Below, piece after piece: positions 1 through 9,100 of a stretch of 23,267 nucleotides of DNA. Made by a program: the position numbers and the translations under genes. The stretch covers positions 1 to 23,267 of the forward strand of contig CAZUAH010000195.1 in the NCBI GenBank assembly GCA_964617665.1. Direction: 5' to 3'. This stretch comes from JADHUC01 sp964617665. Its GTDB lineage: Bacteria > Planctomycetota > Planctomycetia > Pirellulales > Pirellulaceae. Numbering within the stretch: the first letter of the stretch is position 1; the number at the start of each line of letters is the position of its first letter. Under the pieces are notes generated by a model. That model saw only the letters and a program-made list of their open reading frames with translations, was not told where the DNA came from and did no database searches.

Positions 1-35
1 CAGAACGGTAGAATCTGCATGCCCTGCGGGAGTCT

Positions 36-92
36 TGTAGCACGGGCCCCCGGCCCGTGTTGCCGGGCCACGGGCCGGGGGCCCATGCCACA
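36..92. repeat. GC-rich hairpin repeat (REP/MITE-like)
   Basis: Two 24-base arms (36-59 and 69-92) are inverted copies with two mismatches, separated by a 9-base spacer. The core is CACGGGCCCCCGGCCCGTG, paired with its near-perfect complement. The palindrome lies just upstream of the start of the first gene. From general familiarity, hairpins built on 'cacgggcc...ggcccgtg' occur many times in planctomycete genomes, which would make this a dispersed intergenic repeat. It has no U-tract, so it is not a classical intrinsic terminator. Only one copy is visible here. Confidence 0.6.
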
Positions 93-186
93 TCTGGTCG
101 CGGCCGAACTTAGGCAATTCCCAACGGAAATTTGTATACATTGCCGGCCACGCACCATAGAATTGCCGGGAAGGAGGGCCATGTCA

Positions 187-1827
187 ATGTTCAGAAGTCT
201 ACACCGACGCTTTTTGTGTTGTCCGTGGCGTTCAGCCCATTTTGTAGCCTTGCTCGTTGCCGCTTTGTCATTTTCGAGCGGTAGGTCACGGGAGCTTCTG
301 GCGGCGGAAAGCCAACCGTCTGCCGGACCGAGCCAAGCCGCCAAGGTAGCCCGCAAGGTCTTGGCGGACAAACGTCTTGTCGACCCCCTTCGCACGATCG
401 CCGCGGAGTACACTCGCCGCACTGGCACCACAATCGACATACGCCTTCTTCCGGCTGCGGAAGTGAATCGGCTGGTCGAAACGAAACAAGCCGACTGCGA
501 TGCTGTGTTCTGTATGGCCAAGAAGGGAGAGAAGACGCCGGTGAGTTCGCTATCTGAAGCGAAGAAGGTTGCCTGGAAGCATCCGGGAGGCGATCCGGTC
601 TGGGGGGCCATTGTCGGCGACCATGCTGATGCGGAGGAGGTGGTACGCTTCGTTGGCGGACCGACGGGCCATCGGCTGTGGTCCGAATCGTCGGCTGGTT
701 TCACGATCGTCTCCGGCAAGTCGCACGCTGAGGCGTTCAAGTGGGTTGCCGACAACCGCGTATCCCACACCTACCCAATGACCGCCATGAGGATTCTACG
801 TGAATGCGGTGGTCGCACGGAAGGAATCTGCATCGACATCGGTTGCGGTCCGGGCAACCTGGATGTTGAACTTGCCAAGCGATCCAAGCTCACGATCACT
901 GGTCTCGATATTGACGGCGATATGAAGCCATTCTTCGAGGAGAAGATGCGCAACGCCGGTATCCAGGACCGTGTCCGATTCGTGGAAGGCGATGCGCAGG
1001 AGTTGCCGTTTCCGGACGACTACGCCGACATGATCGTCAGTCGCGGTACGTTGACCTTCATCCCGGACATCGCCAAATGCCTTCGCGAGGTCGACCGCGT
1101 GCTAAAGCCTACTGGCTTCGCGTTTCTGGGCGGTCGATACGTCTACACGCCGCACTCGTACAAGATAACGAACGAAAAGCTAAAGCAGATCGTGAAGGAA
1201 TCGGGCGTGGCCGGCACGCAAGTCATCACCGATCGCGGCCAGTGGGTCAAGATCATCGGCCCGAAGGTCCCCGAGGCGGCTCGGCAGGTCCACAAAGGTC
1301 CGCATCTGCTGGCTGGCCGATTCATCGCCGACTATGCCGTTACCGAAGGCGATTGCCTTCTGCTCGGTCAAGGCGATGGCGCAAAGGAACACGCCCTGCT
1401 GAAAGGATTCAGGGAGATGACTGACGTGAAGATTACGGCCCTGTACGCTAAGGAAGAAGAGGCGGCCAAGGCTCGCAAACGCATCCGCGAGGCAAAACAG
1501 GAAGATCGCATCACCTGCGCCGTGGGCAGTGTCCACAATTTGCCGTTCGAGGACAACTCATTCGACGCCGTAGCCGGTACGGGGCCCATCCTGCTCTGGG
1601 GCGAACGCGAGAAAGGCATGAAGGAAATCTACCGCGTCTTGCGCACCGGCGGAGCCGCCCTGGTCGGCGGCCGATACCTGTACATGCCCGAATGGCGTAA
1701 AGTCCCTAGCGAGACGCTCCGCGCCAGCGCCACCAAAACAGGCATCCCGTCGATCCGGGTAATTGACAGCATGGGCCAATGGATCGAAATCCGCAAAGGC
1801 ATCAAGGACCGCGGTTTTCGAGATTAG
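187..1827 (+). CDS. Secreted ModA-like solute-binding / tandem methyltransferase fusion protein
   Basis: Predicted exported protein of 546 residues. The strong Shine-Dalgarno AAGGAGG (171-177) is 9 bases before ATG 187, while ATG 181 would leave only 3 bases, so 187 is preferred. The N-terminus has a basic stretch and the hydrophobic segment FVALLVAALSF, a signal peptide. Residues about 45-190 resemble a shortened type-2 periplasmic binding protein of the molybdate ModA class (VDPLRTIAAEY near the start, a GF-containing strand near the end). A class I SAM methyltransferase domain follows, with motif I DIGCGPG at 217-223, DAQELPF, and a post-motif region RVLKPTGFAFLGGRY. The C-terminal third repeats this domain (NLPFEDNSFDAV, RVLRTGGAALVGGRY, GQWIEI), but motif I is degraded to GQGDGA near 394-399. 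The domains are seen in the sequence; activity and substrate are unknown. An exported SAM-dependent domain is odd, so it may act as a ligand sensor or binding protein. It converges on the topoisomerase gene with no gap. Confidence 0.8.
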   Translation: MFRSLHRRFLCCPWRSAHFVALLVAALSFSSGRSRELLAAESQPSAGPSQAAKVARKVLADKRLVDPLRTIAAEYTRRTGTTIDIRLLPAAEVNRLVETKQADCDAVFCMAKKGEKTPVSSLSEAKKVAWKHPGGDPVWGAIVGDHADAEEVVRFVGGPTGHRLWSESSAGFTIVSGKSHAEAFKWVADNRVSHTYPMTAMRILRECGGRTEGICIDIGCGPGNLDVELAKRSKLTITGLDIDGDMKPFFEEKMRNAGIQDRVRFVEGDAQELPFPDDYADMIVSRGTLTFIPDIAKCLREVDRVLKPTGFAFLGGRYVYTPHSYKITNEKLKQIVKESGVAGTQVITDRGQWVKIIGPKVPEAARQVHKGPHLLAGRFIADYAVTEGDCLLLGQGDGAKEHALLKGFREMTDVKITALYAKEEEAAKARKRIREAKQEDRITCAVGSVHNLPFEDNSFDAVAGTGPILLWGEREKGMKEIYRVLRTGGAALVGGRYLYMPEWRKVPSETLRASATKTGIPSIRVIDSMGQWIEIRKGIKDRGFRD

Positions 1828-2976
1828 CTAGTCCAAGAAGTCTTGATCCTCGAGACGTTCCGGCACGTAGGTCTCGGTAACGTAGCTGATGTCTTTGCTG
1901 ATCAATGCTTCCACTTCAAGTTTGAAGCCGTTTTTCAGCATCGCTTGGATCTCTTTTTGCCACGGCTTCTTCTTTTCAAACCAAGGATACTTGGCGATCT
2001 GTTTGACCCGCTTGATGTCCGTGTCTTTGAGTGCGATTGTCACGCTGGGCGAGAGTTCGCAGCGATCGAAATCCTTGCTGCGCAGGCCGATGTACTTGGC
2101 GTCGGGTATGGCCATGCGTTTCGATTCGAACGCCAAGTTGATCGAACCCTGCTTGATGACGCTGTAGATGTAATACCCCCACGGGTCATTATCCAGCAGA
2201 CAGTAGACCGGCAACTTCAATTCGTCGTGCATGCGGTGCAACAGCCGCCGTACGCCGCGCGGAGGCTGCCCGCCACCATGGGTCAGGATGCATTTGTGCG
2301 TGCGCCAGAACTTGTCCTCGTTGAATCGCCGCCAGACCGTATCTTTTTCGACATGCAAAATGAACTCGGCGTCGCATTCTTTGAACTGCACGATTTCCGG
2401 TTCGCAAATCGACGGAATGCTGTACCCACCGGATCCCATGTGGGCACAATCGATCTGGTCACCGCTGTCGTTCAGTACAATCGGTCCGACCATCGCGCCG
2501 GCATTCTTGGCGTACAGGTGCAGCTCTTCGCGCAACGCGCTTAACGTCACCTCGACATCTTCGATCACCGGGTCGCAGTCGGACTGATCGTCGAACGTCT
2601 CCTCTTTGGCCCCCTCGATGGTGTGCTTCAAGAGGTAATACAAACCACGAATGCTGGTCGTCTTTCCCTGCTCGATAAGTTGCTTGCACCCACTGCTGAC
2701 AAGCACGGTCTGCATGTAGCTCTTGGCCTGGGACAAGTTGAACAGCTCGCGGCGGTTCTTACCGCTGCCCATCTCGATAAATCGTTTCGTCTTGTTGTAC
2801 CGGACGTTCGATAGGGATCGAGACGGAATGTCCAGGTGCGGAGCGCGTCCGCGATCGGCCGTCTTGACGATGTTGTTCGCCAGGCCAACCAATGATTTTA
2901 GCGTCTTCCGGTCGGCTGCGCTCGGTTTCGGCTTCTTGGTGGCGGTCGTTCGCTTGCTTACCTTCTTCTTGGCCAT
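1828..2976 (-). CDS. top6A: DNA topoisomerase VI subunit A (Spo11/Top6A family)
   Basis: Subunit A of the type IIB topoisomerase makes the staggered double-strand break through a catalytic tyrosine, and the ATPase subunit B normally drives strand passage. The protein has 382 residues, about the family norm. The first 20 residues are a lysine-rich tail. The winged-helix 5Y-CAP region contains RGLYYLLKHT (110-119), where one of Y113/Y114 is the expected nucleophile. The Toprim domain shows the acidic metal ligands: E210 in HVEKDTVW, then LDNDPWGYY with D262 and D264. The family call is firm. No subunit B gene is visible in the window: the upstream neighbour is divergent and the downstream one convergent, so the partner must lie elsewhere. 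Planctomycetes are among the bacteria that carry topo VI. The stop codon directly abuts that of the convergent gene. No strong ribosome binding site was seen ahead of the ATG. Confidence 0.93.
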   Translation of the reverse strand: MAKKKVSKRTTATKKPKPSAADRKTLKSLVGLANNIVKTADRGRAPHLDIPSRSLSNVRYNKTKRFIEMGSGKNRRELFNLSQAKSYMQTVLVSSGCKQLIEQGKTTSIRGLYYLLKHTIEGAKEETFDDQSDCDPVIEDVEVTLSALREELHLYAKNAGAMVGPIVLNDSGDQIDCAHMGSGGYSIPSICEPEIVQFKECDAEFILHVEKDTVWRRFNEDKFWRTHKCILTHGGGQPPRGVRRLLHRMHDELKLPVYCLLDNDPWGYYIYSVIKQGSINLAFESKRMAIPDAKYIGLRSKDFDRCELSPSVTIALKDTDIKRVKQIAKYPWFEKKKPWQKEIQAMLKNGFKLEVEALISKDISYVTETYVPERLEDQDFLD

Positions 2977-3161
2977 CAGGTGTCAGATCTCTTCGTATAT
3001 GGGATGTGTTACGTGCGTGGTCGCGACGCTACGAAGCTACCAAATCTCTCCATTTCGCCAAAGACCACTCGGAATTCTTCCTTGACCACCCGCGACAAGG
3101 TATAAGGGATAATATCTGGGCAGGGCGGGCAATAACAAGCGGTCATTACGAGGGGATAGCT
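2977..3161. promoter_or_regulatory. Divergent intergenic region between top6A and the giant A2M gene
   Basis: This 185-base gap separates two divergent genes and must hold both promoters. A purine-rich ribosome binding site (GAGGGGA, 3149-3155 area) precedes ATG 3162. I could not assign -35/-10 boxes with confidence. An open frame runs through the gap from 2892 into the giant gene, but it overlaps top6A and lacks a signal peptide at its own start, so it is not used. Confidence 0.4.
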
Positions 3162-6100
3162 ATGTTCGGTCTACGCAAGGCGATTATCGGGACACTCCTG
3201 GTGGGATTCCTGGGCACGGCACTGTACGCCGCAACGCCAAAAGTGCCAGACCAGATCGGCCAATTGATGCAGGATCGGAAGTATGCCGAGGCAGTGGCAG
3301 CTATCGACAAGGCCGCAAAAGACAAAGAAGCTGACCTCGACTATTTGGCCTATCTGAAAGGCCGAGCGTTACACTTCCAAGAGAAGTACGACGAGGCAAT
3401 TGCCGCTTACGACGTTGTCAGCAAGGATTTCCCAGACAGCGAATGGGCCCGCCGAGCGAGATTTGCCAAGGGCCTTTCCTACGCGCGCAAAGGCGACTAC
3501 CGGAATGCCGAGCTAACGTACCGGGCCGAGGCACAGTATCTGTTCTCGGAGGACCGCAAGCAGGAGATCGCCGACATCTACCTGGAATACGCGAATGTGT
3601 ACTTCAAGCCGCCCAAGGAGGAAGAGAAACCGGACTACAAAAAGGCACTGGACTTCTACCAGCGCGCTCTGAAGGTGGGCCCCAAGCTGGAAAGCCGCGT
3701 TGTCATCGAATTGAGGATCGCTCAGTGTCAGCAGAAACTGGGCAACCATGACGAAGCTGCCGAGCAGTACCGCAAGTTCATTGACGAGCACGAAGATCAC
3801 GCGTTGGTCGTCGAAGCCCGATTTCGTTTGGGCGAGACGTTGATGGAAAGCGACGAACCGGTCGAAGCTCGCAGTGCGTGGCGGGACTTGCTGGACCTGC
3901 ACAAAGGTGCCGAATCCGACCTGCTACCTCAAGCGGCGTTCAAGATTTCCGAGACGTACAACATCCCCTCACCGGAAGATGACGAACAGCTATCGCTGGG
4001 CGTGGCCGCGCTTCGCAGCTTCCTCCAGCAATACCCAGAACACGAACTGGCGCCCAAAGCCCACCTGCACATCGGCCAGAGTTATCACCACGTCGGCCGC
4101 TACGAGGACGGAGCCCAGTCGCTCACTCAGTTCTTGGCCGACAAACGTTATGCGGATACCGAACAGGTTCCGGCCGCGCGAAACCTGCTGGGCCACGCAT
4201 ACAAGATGCAAGGCAAATTCGACGAAGCGTTGGCCGCCTGGAAAGAGTTCCTCGGTGCCCATCCCACCGATCAGGCCTGGAGCCAAGTCCAGCAGGAAAT
4301 CGTTAACACCGAATACGCCAAAGCTGCGGATCGCTACAGCAAGAAGGACTATGACGCCGCACGGCAGCTTTGGTCCGAGTTCCTCACCAAACATCCTCTG
4401 GATGGTCGCAATCGGAAGATCCAATACTATCTGGGCCAGATGAACTTCGCCCAAGAGAAATGGGACGCCGCCATTGCTGATTGGCGGCGTCTGGTTTCCA
4501 AGTACCCCAAGACCCAGGAGGCTTCTCAAGCCCAATACATGATCGCCTATACGCTGGAGGAGAAGCTCGGCAAGCTGGACGAGGCGCTCGACGAATACCG
4601 CAAGCTGACTTGGGGGAAATATGTCAAGCAAGCCAAAAGACGAATCAGTCGCCTCACGGCAAAGACAATGAGTATTGCGACCGAGCGCATCTTCCGTAGT
4701 GATGAAACGCCTCAAGTGAAGATGGCGACTCGCAACATCGAAAGCGTCACCGTAAATGTCTACGTCGTCGACATGGAGACCTACTTCCGCAAGATGCACT
4801 GGGCCCGTGGCGTGGAAGCGTTGGACATCGCTCTGATCGACCCGGACAAGACATTCGAGTTCAAAATCCCCGACTACAAGCAATACCAACGCCACGAGAG
4901 CCAGATCGACGTGCCGCTGCCTGTGGCGGATGACGCTGGCAAAGGCGGCGTGATGGCCGTCACGGTCAACAGCAAGACGCTGGAAGCCACGACGATGGTC
5001 GTGCAAAGCGATTTGGACGTGATCTTCAAGAGTTCGCGCGACGGGGCGTTTGTATTTGCGGAGAATATGCGAACGGGCAAGCCCTGGCCCAAGGCACGCG
5101 TGCTGATCTCGGACGGCAAGCAAGTATTTGCCGAAGGCGAAACGGGCGACGACGGCGTGTTTCACAAATCGTTCGAGGAACTGAAATCGGCCGAAAACGT
5201 GCGTGTGTTTGCCATCAGCGGAACTCACACGGGATCGAACCTGGTACGGCTGAGTGGCTTGGGTGTTACCACAGGTCTGAGCGACAAGGGCTACATCTAT
5301 ACCGATCGTCCAGCCTACCGTCCGGGACAGATGGTCCATGTGCGTGGCGTCATCCGCAAAGTCGCGGACGACACGTACACAGTGGCGGTGGGCAAGAAGT
5401 ATCAAGTGGACGTGTACGACAGCCGAAATCGTCTGGTACGCGATGGCAGCATCCAGTTGAACGACTTCGGTTCGTTCCACACGCATTTCTTGCTGACCAG
5501 CGCCGCCAGCCAGGGCGAATACCGCGTGCTGGTCCACGACGAAGACCGCGAGAACTATCAAGGGACGTTTTCGGTCCACGACTACAAATTGGAACCCGTT
5601 CGCCTGGAAATCGAAACGCCACGCGCGGTCTACTATCGCGGTGAAGAGATCGAAGGCGTGATTCGGGCATCGTACTACTACGGCGCCCCGCTGGTCGACC
5701 GCGAGATTCGATACGCGTTTGTCGATGGCCGCATACGCACCGCCCGAACCGATCAGGCCGGCGAAGTCCACTTCCGCCTGGAAACGCGGTTCCTACGCGA
5801 ATCGCAGCAAGCCACGTTCTCTGCCGAACTGGCTGAAAGGAATCTGCTCGCAACGAAGACCTTTTACCTGTCGACACAGGGGTTCTCGCTCTCGGCCGCA
5901 ACGGTACGCCATGTCTACCTGGCAGGCGAGACGTTCGAGCTGAAGATAACAGCCTCGGATGCCGAAGGCGAACCCGTCCAGCGACCGCTCACTCTAAGTG
6001 TGTTGCGCCAAACAGAGGTGGACGGTGAATATGGCGAGGTGTTGGTCGAGAAGCACGAAGTGAAGACCGACGAAGACGGCGTCGTGCGACAGACCCTGCA

Positions 6101-9100
6101 GGTCGCGGAAGGCGGCCAGTATATGTTGCGAGTGGCCGGAGTCGATCGCTTTGACAATCCGATCGAAACGGAAGCCCAGGTGCAGGTATCTGACGACAAA
6201 GACAAAGTCCGCCTTCGCATTCTTGCCGACCAACACACCTTCAAGGCAGGCGATACGGCGAATGTGCAAGTGCATTGGCGCGACGAACCGGCTCTCGCGC
6301 TGGTCACGTTCCAAGGCGCCAAGATCTTGGACTATCGGCTCGTAGAGTTGAAGAAGGGTACCAACAAGCTGGCCATTCCAATGACCGCCAAGCTGGCCCC
6401 GAATTTCGATTTAGCAGTCGCCGTGATGACCGACACTCGCCCGGCCGCGGACGAGAAGGGCGAAAACGAAACACCGCCTCGGCGCTTCCACGCGGCATCC
6501 AGCCCATTCACGGTCGAACGCGATTTGAACGTCGCGGTCGCGATCAAACGCAAGGGCGCCGACGAGAAAGCCGCGAAGCAGCCGTTACAGCCAGGCGACG
6601 AGGTGGAAGTGACCGTGTCCGCCACCGACCCGCAAGGCAAGCCGGTCGCCGCCGAGTTGAGTCTGGCCATGGTCGAGCAAGCCCTGCTTGGGCGGTACCC
6701 TTCGGTGGTCGCGGCGATTGACGATTTCTTCCGCGGCGCGCGTCGACAATCCGCCGTCCGCACCACCTCTACCATCACATTCGCTTACCGACCAACCACG
6801 CGGCGGATCAACCCGCGACTTCTGGCCGAAGACGAACGATTGGCGATCGAAGAAGAAGAACGACGCGTCATGGAGGAACTGGCGGAAAGGAACATGGCCG
6901 GAGCGGAAGAAAGAGTGGCCACTGGTGACGAAGAGGATCCGCCGTTTGTCACGAGCGTTGTTCCTGTCATCGACGGTGGCTCCGCAGACGCCGATCCATT
7001 CGGCGCCCCACAAGTCGATGTCGACTTTGGTGCCAACGGCGTCGCACAATTCGGAAGCGGCGTGCCACAGATCGGAGGCTGGATGGCCGGAGGCATGGGC
7101 GGCCAAGGCGGTGCCGGTTACGGCGGCGCGTTTGGTGGGGAGCGGCGGTTGGGCCACTACGTCGAACAATTCAACGAGTTAATGGACGAAGAGCGGTTTG
7201 CCGAGGCAGACTTGATTGCCAAGCAGGCACAGGAGTTAGAGCCCGATTCCGAGGTGGCGCGTCTCATGATGCACCGCGCGGAGATTGGCCAGCGAGTGGA
7301 CAGGCAGGAGAATATCAGAGCCAACGCCGAGCATGGTTTCTACTATGCCATGGAATCCGTAGATGAATCCAAGATTCCTTTCGACGACCGCGATCCTCTC
7401 ATTTTCGCTGAATCGCAGAAGTGGACCGAACTGAGTGCGCGTAGACTGAGCAGGCGCGGCAATGCCGGGCGGGGCCAGATTATGCCTGGCTACAACTTGG
7501 GACTGCCGGGCGCAATTAGCGAACTGCAGAAGAAGAACGCTACCGGGGCAGTGTTCAGCATTGCAAACGGAAATGTTCCGGCAATCGCAAATGACGGCTC
7601 TTGGTTCATGGTCACCGGCAATGGACGCGATCAGGATCAGGTGGCGGCGTTGCTGAATGACTTGGCGGAACGAGGCACTGCACTAATGCCGAACCTGCCG
7701 CCTCACGAAACAGGTTACTGGAATCCGTCGGTGGTCACGGGCGAAGACGGCAAAGCGACGGTGACCTTCGAACTGCCGGACCGATCGACCGGCTGGTCGC
7801 TTCTGGCGAAGGGAGTGACGAAGGACACGTTGGCTGGTGAATCAAGTCACGATCTTACTGTCCGGAAGGACCTGTTTGGCCAGCTGAAAACGGCATCTGC
7901 CTATACAAACGGCGACAAGGCGCAAATCGTCGCATTGGTCCACAACAATGCCGTGGACGAAGGCAATATCGAAGTCACCTTGACAATCAAGTTGGGCGAT
8001 AAGGCAACGACAGAACAGAAGAAACTGGAGGTCAAACAGAAGGGCATCCAGGAGATTGTTTTCGAGCAGACGTTGAAGCTGCCCGACGAGGCCACTCGAA
8101 TCGGAGCACCGGGCACAACCGCTGAATTCGAGCTAGTAGTCAATTCCGGCGATCAGCGTGACGTTGTTCGCCGCTTGGTTCCTGTACGACCGTATGGCAT
8201 GCCGGTCTTCTCGATCGCGGGCGGTTCGGTTGCGGGCGATGTGTTGGCGATTGTCGAGCAGCCTGAAGGAATGACTCTAGATTCGCCACGCCTGCAGGTG
8301 ATCGTCGGGCCAACTGTCGAACGCAGCTTGCTAGACGCCGTATTGGCCCCGCCCACTTGGTGTCAGTTCGAGATCGGGCAAATCGCGTCCGACACGGATT
8401 CGGCCGTGGCCGATTTGATGGCGTCGCTCGCATTGCAGGAACTGCTGGGCGCAACACGCGATGCCGCCGGCCCACACGCCGAATCGCTGGATGCACGTGT
8501 TCGTTCGTCGATCAGCCTGCTGATCTCGCTGCAGAACGACGATGGCGGCTGGGGTTGGGCCAATACGGGCAAGAAGACCAGCAACCGTTACCATTCCGCC
8601 CGCACGCTCTGGGCGATCAGTCTGGCGAAGTCCGCAGGATATCGGATCACGGACGAGGCGTACGACAAGGCCGTGAACTTCGTGCAGACGAAACTGACCG
8701 AATCCGCCGTGACGGATTACGAAACCAAAATCGTGTTGCTGCACGCGTTGACAGTGGCGGATCACAGCGACTTCCGGCTGGCCAACCAGCTTTACCGCAA
8801 CCGCCAATCGCTCTCGCCGGCCGCACTCGCCTATTTGGCTCTGACGTTTGCACAGATGGATCGAAAGCAGACGGCTGCCGAATTGCTCAGTCTGCCGGGC
8901 AAACAGGAGTGGAAGGCCGGATCCATCGCGGTGAACTGCTGGAACAGTTCGGCCACCGAAGTGCGCTCGATCTACGCCCTCGCTCTGGAGAAGGCCACTG
9001 CAGGCGACGCTCGTCTGAAGGAGCACATCGACTGGTTGATGGCCAATCGGACGGGTCATCGCTGGTCGCCGGATAAGGCGACGGGGCCGGCAATGCTGGC

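Noticed and set aside
1843..2544. 233-codon open frame antisense to top6A
   Set aside because: It lies wholly within a gene with firm catalytic motifs and has no ribosome binding site or domain.
3990..5771. Long open frame (593 codons) antisense to the giant A2M gene
   Set aside because: Its translation has no recognisable domains and mirrors the codon bias of the sense gene; the opposite strand carries clear TPR and MG motifs. The same applies to 9561-10811 on the minus strand.
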